DNA of 64,000 nucleotides from contig JAGNLV010000001.1 of NCBI GenBank assembly GCA_017999435.1, forward strand, positions 280,501-344,500, written 5' to 3'. This document shows, piece after piece, positions 8,162 through 17,055 of this stretch (position 1 is the first letter of the stretch; each line of letters starts with the position of its first letter). Made by a program: the position numbers and the translations under genes. The DNA comes from Candidatus Zixiibacteriota bacterium (GTDB lineage Bacteria > Zixibacteria > MSB-5A5 > GN15 > FEB-12). Below the pieces are notes generated by a model. That model did no database searches. It was not told the DNA's origin and saw only the letters and a program-made list of their open reading frames with translations.

Positions 8162-8602
8162 ATGCTCGTCAGAGACCTTCTTAAAACCAAGACCCGGGCC
8201 GTGATCACGATTGTGCCCGAAGCCGTCGTCGCCCGCGCCATGCACCTCCTGCTGGCCAACCGCATCAGTTGCCTGCCGGTCGTCGACTCCGGGGGAATGC
8301 TCCGGGGCATCATCAGCGACAAAGACATCTTCCGGGCGGCCCATGACCGCGACCGCGACTTCAAGACCATCCCGGTCGCCGACCTCATGACGACCGACCT
8401 GATCATCGGCGTCCTCGACGACGACATTGAGTACATCGCGGCCGTCATGACCAACAACCGCATCCGCCACGTGCCGATCATCGACGATGGCCGGCTGGCG
8501 AACCTCCTTTCGATCGGGGACATCCTGAAAGCGCAGTTGCGCGACCTGAAAGTCGACAACCGCTACCTCCGGCAGTACATCGACGGCGCGTATCCCGGCT
8601 GA
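8162..8602 (+). CDS. CBS-domain protein
   Basis: A stand-alone pair of CBS domains, 146 residues. CBS1 is about residues 7-65 (MHLLLANRISCLPVVD, then GIISDKDIF) and CBS2 about 76-135 (MTTDLIIG, then NRIRHVPIID and LLSIGDILK). Such Bateman modules bind adenosyl nucleotides and regulate partners; no fused enzyme or transporter is present. A GGAGG sequence 7 bases before the ATG fixes the start. It is transcribed away from the envelope operon, and no neighbour names its partner. Confidence 0.9.
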   Translation: MLVRDLLKTKTRAVITIVPEAVVARAMHLLLANRISCLPVVDSGGMLRGIISDKDIFRAAHDRDRDFKTIPVADLMTTDLIIGVLDDDIEYIAAVMTNNRIRHVPIIDDGRLANLLSIGDILKAQLRDLKVDNRYLRQYIDGAYPG

Positions 8603-8942
8603 GGGCGGGCGGGCGCGCGACCGGCCGCCGTGACGACGACTGCGACGGCCGGCGTCACCGCCGGCAGCAGCAGGAAATCCATCGTCTCTTCTCCGGTTGG
8701 CCGGTTGGAAAGAGAAACCGGCGGACTAGATGTCCGCCGGCGCCATTTCGCATAGCAACACCGCCGATCGCGTGATGCCGGTGCTGATATTCTACGAAAG
8801 CCGGCTCCGGCCACCGCTGTCGACTAAAACTTCCCACTTTTTCCACCCGGCCCCGAAAATACCGTTTGTCCCCGCCGCCCCGGCCCTCGTACTATAGGCT
8901 CAACCGATGTACGGGGGCCCGGGCGCCCCGAGGAAACATCTC
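8603..8942 (+). other. Non-coding interval with a stem-loop and the kynU promoter
   Basis: 340 bases between the CBS gene and kynU. A perfect 9-bp stem (CCGGCGGAC / GTCCGCCGG, loop TAGAT) lies at 8718-8740 but has no T-run after it, so it is at most a weak terminator. The kynU promoter occupies 8866-8895. Nothing else is recognisable; a 63-codon minus-strand frame here has no start signal or similarity. Confidence 0.5.
8866..8895 (+). promoter_or_regulatory. Promoter of the kynU-kynB genes
   Basis: TTGTCC (8866-8871), an 18-bp spacer and TACTAT (8890-8895). The predicted start of transcription is near 8902, giving a leader of about 40 bases that contains the GAGGA ribosome-binding site. Confidence 0.5.
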
Positions 8943-10133
8943 ATGGCCGATCTTCTGAGCTATCGCCGGCATTTCGATTCCCTGAGCCGTTGCTGCTACC
9001 TCATCTCCAACTCTCTCGGAGCCATGCCCAACGCCGCCCGCTCCGCGGCCGCCGCCTACGCCGACCAATGGGCCGCCCGGGGGGTGCGGGCCTGGCACGA
9101 CGAGTGGTGGGAGTTGCCCCGCACTGTCGGCGATCACATCGGCGCTTTCATGCACGCCGCCCCCGACACCGTCGCCATGCAGCCGAACGTCACCACCGCC
9201 GAGGCTGTCATCCTCTCCTGCTTCGACTTCGCCGCCCCCCGTAACAAGATCGTCATGGTCGACATGGAATTCCCCTCGATCAAGTATCTCTGCCAGGAGT
9301 GGGCCGCTGCCCGCGGCGGCCGTGTCGAGATCGTGCCCTGCCCCGACGGCGTCACGGTCCCGACCGAGCGCCTCCTCGAGGCCATTGACGAGGCCACGCT
9401 GCTGGTTCCCATCTCGCACGTCCTTTTCCGCAGCTCGTTCATCATCGATGCCCCGGCCGTCATCGAGAAGGCCCATCGCGTGGGCGCCCGGGTGGTTCTC
9501 GACGTTTACCAGTCGCTCGGTTCGATTCCGGTCGACCTCGGCGCCCTTGATGCCGACTTCGCCGTTGGCGGCTGCCTCAAATGGCTGTGCGGCGGTCCCG
9601 GCGCCGCGTTCCTCTATGTCCGTCCCGACCTCATCGGCTCCCTCCGCCCGAGCTTCACCGGCTGGCTGGCCCACGATGCCCCGTTTGCCTTTGAGCCGCC
9701 GCCGATCCGCCGCGCCGCGGGCTCCTACCGCTTCCTGAACGGCACCCCGGTCATTCCGGCTCTCTACACGTGCCGTCCCGGCCTCGATCTCGTCTCGGAG
9801 ATCGGCATCGAACGCATCCGCGCGCACTCGCAGGCGATGACCGCCCGCCTTCTCGAGCTGGCCCGCCTCCGCGGCTGGAAAACCACCGCTCCGGAGGATC
9901 CCGCGCGCCGCGCCGGCACGGTCGCCATCGATCTCGACCACGGTCTGGCGATCGCCACCGAGCTCAACGCCCGCAGCTTCCTGTGCGATTACCGCCCCCG
10001 GGCCGGCATCCGCCTCTCGCCGCACTTCTACAACACCGAACGGGAGATCGAGGACGTGATCGCCGCGATCGAAACCATCATCGCCGAGGGCGCCTACCGA
10101 AAGCACCTCGGGGAAGACCGCGTGGTTACCTGA
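8943..10133 (+). CDS. kynU: Kynureninase-like PLP enzyme (aminotransferase class V fold)
   Basis: PLP-dependent hydrolase expected to split kynurenine into anthranilate and alanine. The 396 residues have fold type I features: ISNSLGAMP near the N-terminus, Asp187 in VVLDVYQSLG, and Lys213 in GGCLKWLCGGPG, the predicted Schiff-base lysine. The following GWLAHDAPFAFE region is like that of kynureninases. The ATG at 8943 is preceded by GAGGA at 8 bases; the upstream ATG at 8907 has no ribosome-binding site. The stop overlaps the start of the next gene (TGATG), a kynurenine-formamidase-type hydrolase, which supports the kynurenine assignment. A cysteine-desulfurase-like relative acting on another substrate cannot be excluded. 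Confidence 0.75.
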   Translation: MADLLSYRRHFDSLSRCCYLISNSLGAMPNAARSAAAAYADQWAARGVRAWHDEWWELPRTVGDHIGAFMHAAPDTVAMQPNVTTAEAVILSCFDFAAPRNKIVMVDMEFPSIKYLCQEWAAARGGRVEIVPCPDGVTVPTERLLEAIDEATLLVPISHVLFRSSFIIDAPAVIEKAHRVGARVVLDVYQSLGSIPVDLGALDADFAVGGCLKWLCGGPGAAFLYVRPDLIGSLRPSFTGWLAHDAPFAFEPPPIRRAAGSYRFLNGTPVIPALYTCRPGLDLVSEIGIERIRAHSQAMTARLLELARLRGWKTTAPEDPARRAGTVAIDLDHGLAIATELNARSFLCDYRPRAGIRLSPHFYNTEREIEDVIAAIETIIAEGAYRKHLGEDRVVT

Positions 10134-10777
10134 TGGCAAGTCTGATCGATATCTCGCAGCCGCTCGTCGCCGGCATGGCGGTCTGGCCGGGCGATGCCCC
10201 TTTCCGGCCCTTCTGGACCGCGCGGCTGGCCGAGACCGGCTCGGTCAACATCGGCGGCGTAACCATGAGCCTTCACACCGGCACCCACCTCGACGCCCCC
10301 AAGCATTTCCGCGACTCGGGGTCCCCTGTGGCCGACCTGAGTCTCGACCCGTGCGTCGGCGAGGCTGTCGTCTTCGACCTTGCATCCGCCCGCGGGCCGC
10401 TCGACACCGAGGCGATTCTCCCCGAACTCCTCGCCAGTCTGAAAGATAACTTCGCCCCGCGGGTGCTGCTGAAGACCGGGACCGGCGGCGACGGTCGGAC
10501 CTTTCCGGGGTCGTTCTCCCACCTCACTCTCCCGGCGGCCTGCTTCCTGGCCGACCTCGGCGTGCGGCTCATCGGCGTCGACACCCCCTCCGTCGATCGC
10601 GTCGACTCCCGTGATATGGGCGTGCACCATCTCCTCGCCGACCGCGGCATCGTCATTCTCGAGGGTCTCGTGCTAAGGCACGTGGTCCCCGGCCGCTACG
10701 AGCTGATCGCCCTGCCGCTCAAATTCGCGGACATGGACGCTTCGCCGGTCCGCGCCGTCCTCCGAACTCTCGATTGA
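10133..10777 (+). CDS. kynB: Kynurenine formamidase / cyclase-family metal hydrolase
   Basis: Member of the cyclase (KynB) family; it would hydrolyse N-formylkynurenine to kynurenine and formate. The 214 residues contain the family zinc motif HTGTHLDAPKHF (His48, His52, Asp54) and the conserved GVDTPSVD segment, followed by H(H)LL. The start overlaps the stop of the kynU gene by one base, so the two are translated together. Tryptophan dioxygenase, the step before KynB, is not in the window. Other members of this family act on cyclic amides or carbamates, so the substrate rests on the pairing with KynU. Confidence 0.8.
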   Translation: MASLIDISQPLVAGMAVWPGDAPFRPFWTARLAETGSVNIGGVTMSLHTGTHLDAPKHFRDSGSPVADLSLDPCVGEAVVFDLASARGPLDTEAILPELLASLKDNFAPRVLLKTGTGGDGRTFPGSFSHLTLPAACFLADLGVRLIGVDTPSVDRVDSRDMGVHHLLADRGIVILEGLVLRHVVPGRYELIALPLKFADMDASPVRAVLRTLD

Positions 10778-10798
10778 CCGTCCCGGTCGGGCGCCGCA

Positions 10799-11200
10799 AT
10801 GTGGAGATTCGCGTTCTTCGCCTGGCTTCCCCTTCCCGTTCTCTGCGTGCTCAGCGGCGTGCTTCGGCAGCTCCCGTTGACCCCGCATCTCGGGGAACCG
10901 GCGGCCTGCCCGCTGTCCGGGCTCTCGCTCTCTCTGCTGATCGCAGCGTACGTGGTTCTCCTGGGCCGCCGCAGGCGTCTTGCGCCCGGCCCGACGCGGG
11001 CGACCGGGGGCCTCTGGCTTGTCCTCACCGTTGCTTTCGAGCTCCTCATCGGCTATTATGCGGCGGGAGATTCCTGGAGCCGGCTCCTGGCCAACTACGA
11101 CATCACGTCCGGCAACCTCTGGCTCCTCGACGTGGTATGGGTTGCGGCGGCGCCGCGATCGCTTTTGAGCGGGCGGGCTCCCGCCGCCGGATCGCGATGA
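10799..11200 (+). CDS. Small integral membrane protein, unknown function
   Basis: A 133-residue protein with four hydrophobic segments (about residues 3-22, 42-57, 70-88 and 104-118). Between segments it has FELLIGYYAAGDSWSRLLANYD followed by GNLWLLDVVW. I recall hypothetical membrane proteins in diverse bacteria with the same order of a conserved FE..G, a SW..LL.DYN and a G.LW, but no function. The ATG at 10799 has no clear ribosome-binding site. The stop overlaps the next gene (ATGA). Confidence 0.65.
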   Translation: MWRFAFFAWLPLPVLCVLSGVLRQLPLTPHLGEPAACPLSGLSLSLLIAAYVVLLGRRRRLAPGPTRATGGLWLVLTVAFELLIGYYAAGDSWSRLLANYDITSGNLWLLDVVWVAAAPRSLLSGRAPAAGSR

Positions 11201-11652
11201 CAGCGCTTCGCATCATACTTCTGGTCACCCTTGCGGTTCTCCCGGCCGGATGCGTCCGCGATTTTTTCCCCGGCCGCGTCGACCGGGAGAGCTTCAGCTT
11301 CTACGCCGGGCCGTGCGACACGCCGCCCGCCCCCGCCGACAGCGCTTTCGACACCCGCCTCCAGCCCCAGGTGATCCGCCGGCCTGCCGACGCCTACCCG
11401 CCGCTGCCGCCGTGGGCCGCGACCGCCGGGAGCGTCCGCCTCCGCGTGCTGGTGGGCTGCGACGGGCGCGTCATCGAGAGCGTGGTGAGCACCTCGAGCG
11501 GATCGCCGATTCTCGACGCGGCCGCCCGGGAGGGCGTCGCGCTCTGCCGGTTCGCCCCGGCGGTCGAGAACAACCGCCCGGTCGCCTCCTGGATTCGCGT
11601 GCGCTATGACTTCCTCCCGCCGCGCGCCGACGGCGCCCGCCTCCGCCGCTAG
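11197..11652 (+). CDS. Lipoprotein with TonB C-terminal-like domain
   Basis: 151 residues: a lipoprotein signal peptide ending LPAGC (Cys near residue 19), a proline-rich linker, and a TonB-C-like domain (about residues 60-145) with SVRLRVLVGCDGRVIESVV, SSGSPILDAAAREGVALCRFAPA and a final beta strand. Known TonB links the proton-motive force to outer-membrane receptors through an N-terminal membrane helix; this protein has a lipid anchor instead, so it may be a structural or accessory relative. The start ATG at 11197 is in an ATGA overlap with the preceding membrane protein gene. Confidence 0.75.
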   Translation: MTALRIILLVTLAVLPAGCVRDFFPGRVDRESFSFYAGPCDTPPAPADSAFDTRLQPQVIRRPADAYPPLPPWAATAGSVRLRVLVGCDGRVIESVVSTSSGSPILDAAAREGVALCRFAPAVENNRPVASWIRVRYDFLPPRADGARLRR

Positions 11653-11807
11653 CCCCGGTGCGCCCCGCGCGGGATTCCATTTCAGACAGTGTTCTCCAGT
11701 TTCAACATGCCCAGGAACCGTTCGGCCAGGACATTGCAGACACGCAGAATGAACCCCGGAATTGCCGCTCCGAGAAACAACCGTGTTCTATCGGCAAGGA
11801 GTCTTCC

Positions 11808-12406
11808 ATGTCGATGCGGCGCATGCTGTGCACGGCCGCCCTCGCGGCGGCGAACTCCGTCTCGGACCGGGCCTCGAGTCCGTCACCGACTCCTCCATCA
11901 GGGCCCTTTCGTCCGCCACGGCCGGCTCGATCACGCTCGTGGGTCCCATGGAGCCGGGCATTCCCCCGGTCCCGCCGAGCACGATTACCTTGATGACCAA
12001 GGCCGGCGCGAGCATCGGTGTCGGCACTGACCTCCCCACCAAGGCCCTGCACGTGGTCGGCAACATCTGCTCCGCCGGCTCTATCGGCGCCTGCTCCGAT
12101 GTCCGCTTCAAGAATGACATCGAGCCGCTCGACGGTGCCCTGCCGCCGGTCGACCGGCTCACCGGCGTCCGCTACTCCTGGCGCGTTGAGGACTTCGCCG
12201 AGATCCATTTCGGCACCGATCGCCAGGTCGGCCTCGTGGCCCAGGAGGTCCGGAAAGTGCTCCCCGAGGCCGTCACCGAGCAATCGGACGGATCTCTGAC
12301 GGTCGACTACAGCCGCCTGACGCCCGTGCTGATACAGGCGATCAAGGAACTCCGGTCCGAAAACGAGTCGCTCAAAGAACGGGTGGAGGCGCCGGAGAGG
12401 ACGTAG
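11808..12406 (+). pseudogene. Frameshifted secreted protein with C-terminal S74-type chaperone domain
   Basis: An ATG at 11808 with AAGGAG seven bases upstream opens a signal-peptide-like start (MSMRRMLCTAALAAA), but that frame soon becomes meaningless. The coding continues from about 11850 in the next frame, with GSITLVGPMEPG, TKALHVVGNICS and a clear intramolecular chaperone domain (Peptidase_S74): SDVRFKNDIEPL, VRYSWRVEDF, VGLVAQEVRKVLPEAV, then a coiled coil ending RSENESLKERVEAPE. S74 domains normally end long trimeric fibres or surface proteins; here at most about 60 residues of passenger remain. I read it as a shortened, frameshifted remnant. An alternative is an ATG at 11762 in the second frame, which lacks a ribosome-binding site and a signal peptide. 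Confidence 0.65.
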
Positions 12407-12421
12407 CCGCCCCGGGGCGGC
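12406..12421 (+). terminator. GC-rich stem-loop after the S74 gene
   Basis: GCCGCC / GGCGGC with loop CCGG begins in the stop codon of the S74 remnant. There is no T-run, so termination is uncertain. Confidence 0.3.
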
Positions 12422-12512
12422 GCGGCCGGCCCGCGACGAAGACCGAAATCTCATTGCACGTTTTGTCCCCGCGGCGCGTTTTTGCAACAGACCATTTTAC
12501 TGGAGGTAGACG

Positions 12513-12932
12513 ATGAAAAGCGTCTGGCTGATCTGTTCCTGCGTCCTGCTTTTGGTCGCCGCGCCGCTGGTGTGCACGCCGGTCGGCGCCGCCGATGAAG
12601 AACCCGCCGACAGTCTGTCCGCGCCGACGCCCGATGATTTCGTGGCCGTCGACCGGATGCCCGAGGTCATCCACAGCGAACAGCCGGTGTACCCGCCGGA
12701 GGCCCGGGAGAAGGGAATCGAAGGCTCCCTCTATATCCGGGCGCTCATCGACACGGCCGGCGTTCCTTCGCGGGTGAAAGTGCAGAAGTCGTCGGGCATC
12801 CCGGCGCTCGACAGCAGCGCGGTCGACGCCGCCGGCAAGAACCGCTACACCCCCGCAGTTTACGAAGGCAAACCCGTGAGTGTCTGGATCTCCTACAAGG
12901 TCGTGTTTGCCCTCGGGGACAAGCCGAAATGA
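12513..12932 (+). CDS. Secreted TonB C-terminal-domain protein
   Basis: 139 residues with a signal peptide (WLICSCVLLLVAAPLV) and a TonB-C domain over about residues 55-135: EVIHSEQPVYPPEAREKGIEG, LYIRALIDTAGVPSRVKV, SSGIPALDSSAVDAAGKNRYTPA and a final VSVWISYKVVF strand. It has no membrane helix or proline-rich spacer beyond the signal, so it is likely periplasmic and not a complete energy transducer. GGAGG 7 bases before the ATG at 12513 supports the start. It is the second such domain within 1.4 kb. Confidence 0.85.
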   Translation: MKSVWLICSCVLLLVAAPLVCTPVGAADEEPADSLSAPTPDDFVAVDRMPEVIHSEQPVYPPEAREKGIEGSLYIRALIDTAGVPSRVKVQKSSGIPALDSSAVDAAGKNRYTPAVYEGKPVSVWISYKVVFALGDKPK

Positions 12933-12969
12933 CCGGCGCGCGCCCCTCGCCGCCGCTCAGCCAAAAAAG

Positions 12970-12998
12970 AAAGGCAGGACGCTCGCGGTCCTGCCTTT
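12970..12998. terminator. Bidirectional rho-independent terminator
   Basis: A perfect 11-bp stem (AAAGGCAGGAC / GTCCTGCCTTT, loop GCTCGCG) has an A-run on the left and a T-run on the right. It lies between the convergent TonB-domain gene and icd and can end transcription of both. Confidence 0.9.
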
Positions 12999-13019
12999 TC
13001 ATGTGTCGGCCGGTCCGAT

Positions 13020-14264
13020 CTACATGTTCTTGATGATCTGCATTCCGAACTCCGCCGTCCCGACCTTGGTCGCCCCCGGCATCTGGCGTTCCAGGTCGTA
13101 GGTGACCGTCTTCCGGTCGATCGTCGTCTGCAGCGCCGAGTGAATCAATGCACCGGCCTCGGGCCAGTTCAGGTAATCCAGCATCATCGCCGCCGACAGG
13201 ATCAGCGAGCCGGGGTTGATCATGTCCTTGTCGGCGTACTTGGGCGCCGTGCCGTGGGTCGCCTCGAACAGGGCCACGAAATCGCCGATGTTCGCGCCCG
13301 GCGCCATCCCCAGGCCCCCGACCTGCGCGGCGCACGCATCCGACAGGTAGTCCCCGTTCAGATTCGGCGTCGCCAGGATCTCGTACTCGTCCGGCCGGGT
13401 GAGAATCTGCTGGAACATCGAATCGGCGATCCGGTCCTTGATCAGCAGCTTGCCCTCCGGCTGCTTCCCGTCGTACTTCGACCACAGCTCGTCCTCGGTG
13501 ATCGTGTGGGCGCCGAACTCCTTCTTCGCCACCCGGTATCCCCAGTCGCGGAACGCGCCCTCGGTGTACTTCATGATGTTCCCCTTGTGCACCAAAGTCA
13601 CCGATTTGTGCTTCTTCTCCAGCGCGTACTTGATCGCTTTGCGCACCAGCCGGGTGGTCCCGGTCATCGAGATCGGCTTGATTCCGATCCCGCTGTCGGT
13701 CCGGATCGCCTGCTTCATGTTCTTGTTCAGCCAGGCGATCACTTTCTGCGCCTCCTTCGACCCCTTCTGCCACTCGATCCCGGCGTAGACGTCTTCCGTG
13801 TTTTCGCGGAAGATGACGACGTTGAGCTTCTCCGGGTGGCAGACGGGTGACCCGACGCCGCGGAAATAGCGCACCGGCCGGACGCAGGCGTAGAGGTTGA
13901 GGAACTGGCGCAGGCTCACGTTGAGCGAGCGGAACCCGCCCCCGATCGGCGTGGTGAGCGGCCCCTTGAGCGCCACCACGTATTTGCGGATCGCATCCAC
14001 GGTCTCGTCCGGCAGCCACTCCTTGTACAGCTCGTTGGCCTTCTCCCCCGCGTAGATCTCCATCCACACGATCCGCTTCCTGCCGCCGTAGGCCTTCTCA
14101 ACCGCCGCATCGACGACCCGCCGCGTCGCTTTCCAGATATCCCGCCCGGTGCCGTCTCCCTCGATAAACGGGATGATCGGCTCATCGGGGATCTGGAGCT
14201 GTTTGTTCTTGACGACGATGCGCGTCCCCTCGCTCGGGACGACGATATGCTTGTACTTCGCCAT
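13020..14264 (-). CDS. icd: Isocitrate dehydrogenase, NADP-type
   Basis: Oxidative decarboxylation of isocitrate to 2-oxoglutarate, or the reverse. It has 414 residues, like E. coli Icd, with which it shares PFIEGDGTG at the start, the substrate loop [34 protein letters not shown], the [12 protein letters not shown] strand and [19 protein letters not shown]. In E. coli the Lys-Tyr pair in PKYA and the Tyr/Arg in TVTYDFER bind the NADP phosphate; both pairs are kept here ([12 protein letters not shown]), so NADP use is predicted. The ATG at 14264 (MAKYKHIVV) has GAGGAG upstream; the longer open frame reaches into mdh without similarity. Last gene of the block, eleven bases after mdh. Confidence 0.96.
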   Translation of the reverse strand: MAKYKHIVVPSEGTRIVVKNKQLQIPDEPIIPFIEGDGTGRDIWKATRRVVDAAVEKAYGGRKRIVWMEIYAGEKANELYKEWLPDETVDAIRKYVVALKGPLTTPIGGGFRSLNVSLRQFLNLYACVRPVRYFRGVGSPVCHPEKLNVVIFRENTEDVYAGIEWQKGSKEAQKVIAWLNKNMKQAIRTDSGIGIKPISMTGTTRLVRKAIKYALEKKHKSVTLVHKGNIMKYTEGAFRDWGYRVAKKEFGAHTITEDELWSKYDGKQPEGKLLIKDRIADSMFQQILTRPDEYEILATPNLNGDYLSDACAAQVGGLGMAPGANIGDFVALFEATHGTAPKYADKDMINPGSLILSAAMMLDYLNWPEAGALIHSALQTTIDRKTVTYDLERQMPGATKVGTAEFGMQIIKNM

Positions 14265-14275
14265 CGCTCGCTCCT

Positions 14276-15202
14276 CTAGTATCCCATGATCTTCATGTGT
14301 TCTTTGTAAGTGGCCGCCGACTTCTGCAGCGACGTCAGTTCCGCCTTGTTCAACTTCAGCTCGAGGATCTTCTCCACACCCTTGGCGCCGAGAATGCACG
14401 GCACGCCGATGTGCATGTCCTCGATCCCGTACTCGCCCGTGAGGTAGCACGAGCACGGCAGGAGACGCTTCTCATCGTTGAGGATCGCCCGCACCATCTG
14501 CACGGTCGCTGCCGCCGGTGCGTAGTAGGCCGACCCGGTTTTGAGCAGCTTGACGATCTCGCCGCCCCCGTTGGCCGTCCGTTCCTCGATCGCCTTGATC
14601 CGCTCTTTCGGGATCAGCTCGCCGATCGGGATGCCCGCCACGGTCGTGTAGCGCGACAGCGGCACCATCGTGTCGCCGTGTCCCCCGAGCACCATCGCCT
14701 GCACGTCGGCCATCGCCACCCCCAGCTCCATGGCCACGAATGTGCGGAAGCGTGTCGAATCCAGCACGCCGGCCTGGCCGATGACACGCTCCTTGGGGAA
14801 GCCCGTCACTTTCATCATGTGGTAGGTCATCAGGTCGAGCGGGTTGGAGACCACGATCACGTAGGCTTTGGGCGCGTGCTTCTTGATCTCCTTGGCCACG
14901 CCGCCCACGATCTCGGCGTTCTTGGTCAGCAGATCCTCGCGCGTCATGCCCGGCTTGCGGGCCAGCCCGGCCGTCATCACTACAATGTCCGCGCCCTTGA
15001 CAGCCGCCATGTCGTTCGACCCGTCGATCATGGCGTTGTACCCGCGCACCGGCCCGGCCTGGCTCAGGTCGAGCCCCTTCCCCTGGGGCAGCCCCTCAAT
15101 GATGTCGACCATCGCGACATCGGCCAGGTTCGCCTCGGCCAGGTACATCGCGCACGACGCACCCACATTCCCGGCTCCTACTACGGCGATCTTTCTGTTC
15201 AT
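14276..15202 (-). CDS. mdh: Malate dehydrogenase (LDH-like type)
   Basis: Interconverts malate and oxaloacetate with NAD. It has 308 residues with the Rossmann GAGNVG, Asp in MVDI for NAD preference, the mobile loop [11 protein letters not shown] whose Arg marks malate rather than lactate specificity, [10 protein letters not shown], and the catalytic His in GGHGDTMVP. It belongs to the LDH-like group found in Bacteroidetes, Chlorobi and Aquificae. AGGAGG five bases before the ATG at 15202 fixes the start. It is followed at 11 bases by icd and preceded at 33 bases by a LarA-like gene. Confidence 0.96.
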   Translation of the reverse strand: MNRKIAVVGAGNVGASCAMYLAEANLADVAMVDIIEGLPQGKGLDLSQAGPVRGYNAMIDGSNDMAAVKGADIVVMTAGLARKPGMTREDLLTKNAEIVGGVAKEIKKHAPKAYVIVVSNPLDLMTYHMMKVTGFPKERVIGQAGVLDSTRFRTFVAMELGVAMADVQAMVLGGHGDTMVPLSRYTTVAGIPIGELIPKERIKAIEERTANGGGEIVKLLKTGSAYYAPAAATVQMVRAILNDEKRLLPCSCYLTGEYGIEDMHIGVPCILGAKGVEKILELKLNKAELTSLQKSAATYKEHMKIMGY

Positions 15203-15235
15203 TCGAACCTCCTGGTGTTGCCACGGCGCGGAGCG

Positions 15236-16462
15236 TTATGCAGTGAGAACCGTGTGGCCCGCGTCATATACAACCGCTAAGTTATTATTTTCACATGCGT
15301 CGCGCCTTAAGTACAAAAAGTTCGCCACGTTGTCAAGCGGTTCGTAAAACACCCGCCTCACTTCGTCATCTTTCATCTCCGTGTGGACGCGCACCGCAAT
15401 GCGCCGGGCGATCGCCACGACCCGCGACAGCTTGTGCGACCCGAAAGTGGCCGGGCCGCCGTCGCGCGGGGCATTGCCGCCCGGATCCCAGCGCGTCGCC
15501 AAATCGGCAAAATGCGGCGACCCCATCCCCTCCGCGCAGGCCGAGACCACGACCAGCGCCCCCCCGTCGGCCACCGCCGCCTGACAGTTCTCGACTGCTT
15601 TCTGAAGCTGGTACAGGTTCCGGTCCAGGGGCGGACGGAGTTCCGCCAGCACCGTCCCGAACGGCCCCGCCCCGCGGAAAGCGTAGATTTGGTCGGCCAG
15701 GACCGTCGCCCGCTGGAACGACTCCGTCATTCCTCCGCAGAAGACGCCCGCAACCCGCTGCGCCGCATCGAGCACCGCCTGAATCGAGAAAAACCTCGCC
15801 CCGTCGATCCGGTCCATGAGCGCCTGCAAATGCTCGGCCACCGGGTTCCCGGCCAGACGAAGCGGCGCCGCCGCCATCGCCCGCGCCAAATTGTGGTTCC
15901 GCTCCGTCGTCGCCAGGTCGACCATGCCGGGGAAAATCCCCTTGCGCCCCCCGGTGTAGCCCGCGAAATAGTGCGGCTCGACCGATCCGATCACCACCAC
16001 CGGCCGCGTCCCGAGCACCGCCCGATTGACATAGACCTCGCCGCCCAGCGGGTCCTCTCCCAGCCGCGTCATCGATCCGGCGTCGCGGCAGTCGTGGACG
16101 GCCGTCCGCGCCCGCACCCGCTCCCGGAAGCGGCCGAAAATCTTCCCCCAGTCCTCCTCGCTCGGCGTCCCGTGCGTTCCCGTGGCCGCCAGAAATGACG
16201 CCCGGTCCAGGAGTCCGGAGTCGATCCGGTCGAGCCACTCGAGCACGAGCGCCGTGGGCGTGCGGCGAAAACCGTCGTTGACCACCACGACCGGCTCTCC
16301 CCGGATCGCCGCAAGCCCGCCCCGTCCGATGAACTCCGCGCGGAACCGCTCGTAGGTGACCGGCTCGTCCGCCGGCCGGGGGGCGAAGGCGGTGACCGCG
16401 TACTCGTCGGGAATGGCGAGGACCAGTTCTCCCCGCCCGTAGTGAAGCGCCACCTGCTGCAT
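15236..16462 (-). CDS. LarA-family nickel-pincer racemase/epimerase
   Basis: Homologue of LarA, the lactate racemase that uses a nickel pincer nucleotide bound to a lysine. The residues known from LarA are here: DGFRRTP near residue 70, TGTHGTPS with the His, SVEPHYFAGYTGGRKGIFPG with a His and the cofactor-carrying Lys, and the RNH histidine soon after. It has 408 residues (LarA about 424). The ATG at 16462 (MQQVALHYGRGE) matches family N-termini; a TTG at 16480 is an alternative. The cofactor-synthesis genes larB, larC and larE are not in the window. The family includes epimerases of other 2-hydroxyacids, so lactate is only one possible substrate; its place beside mdh suggests malate or lactate chemistry. 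Confidence 0.85.
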   Translation of the reverse strand: MQQVALHYGRGELVLAIPDEYAVTAFAPRPADEPVTYERFRAEFIGRGGLAAIRGEPVVVVNDGFRRTPTALVLEWLDRIDSGLLDRASFLAATGTHGTPSEEDWGKIFGRFRERVRARTAVHDCRDAGSMTRLGEDPLGGEVYVNRAVLGTRPVVVIGSVEPHYFAGYTGGRKGIFPGMVDLATTERNHNLARAMAAAPLRLAGNPVAEHLQALMDRIDGARFFSIQAVLDAAQRVAGVFCGGMTESFQRATVLADQIYAFRGAGPFGTVLAELRPPLDRNLYQLQKAVENCQAAVADGGALVVVSACAEGMGSPHFADLATRWDPGGNAPRDGGPATFGSHKLSRVVAIARRIAVRVHTEMKDDEVRRVFYEPLDNVANFLYLRRDACENNNLAVVYDAGHTVLTA

Positions 16463-16534
16463 GCGCAAGGACTTCCCCAATGCGACAGGCCGGCTCCCGG
16501 CGGGGGATCCGGCCCGTCATGACACCGTCGGGCG

Positions 16535-16555
16535 GCGGGCGGCCGGGCCGCCCGC
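16535..16555 (-). terminator. Stem-loop after ndk
   Basis: A perfect 9-bp all-GC stem with a 3-base loop starts 11 bases past the ndk stop. No T-run follows on the minus strand; it could weaken read-through into the larA-like gene or stabilise the ndk message. Confidence 0.4.
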
Positions 16556-16565
16556 GCGCCGCTGT

Positions 16566-16973
16566 TTACACCGGACTTTCAAAGAAGAACGCGATCTCGC
16601 GCTGCGCATTCTCCTCGGAGTCGGAGCCGTGCACCGAGTTCTTCTCCACGTTCACGCCGATCTCCTGCCGAATCGTCCCGCACGCCGCCTGGGCCGGGTT
16701 GGTCGCCCCCATGAGCGTGCGGAGATCGGCCACGGCATTCTCCTTCTCCAGCACCATCGACACCACCGGGCCGGACGTCATGAAAGCCACGAGCGAACGG
16801 AAGAACGGGCGCTCCCGGTGCACCTCGTAGAACCGTTCCGCCTCTGCGGCGGTCAGCCGCTCCATGCGCATGGCGATGATCCTGAAATGCGCCCGTTCGA
16901 GCCGGCCGATCACATGCCCGATCAGATTCCGCTCCGTCGCATCCGGTTTGATTATCAGCAGCGTCCTGTTCAA
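16566..16973 (-). CDS. ndk: Nucleoside-diphosphate kinase
   Basis: Transfers the gamma phosphate of ATP to nucleoside diphosphates through a phosphohistidine. It has 135 residues with TLLIIKPDA at the start and ending near the conserved [15 protein letters not shown]. The catalytic-His strand reads VHGSDS, normal for the family. The start is a TTG at 16973 supported by AAGGAG six bases upstream; no ATG exists before the conserved first strand. It lies between kor and larA-like genes; ndk could use the GTP or ATP formed by SucCD, as in other bacteria where the two are linked. Confidence 0.95.
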   Translation of the reverse strand: MNRTLLIIKPDATERNLIGHVIGRLERAHFRIIAMRMERLTAAEAERFYEVHRERPFFRSLVAFMTSGPVVSMVLEKENAVADLRTLMGATNPAQAACGTIRQEIGVNVEKNSVHGSDSEENAQREIAFFFESPV

Positions 16974-17055
16974 TCCGACTCCTTTGTCTGCTTCGTGCGC
17001 GGCCCGCCCCCCGCGCTCCCGCGGGTCGGGGGTCGATCCGGTCCGGTTCGCCCCC

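Noticed and set aside
8655-8846. 63-codon minus-strand frame in the intergenic region before kynU
   Set aside because: No ribosome-binding site or promoter, no recognisable similarity, and it crosses a stem-loop.
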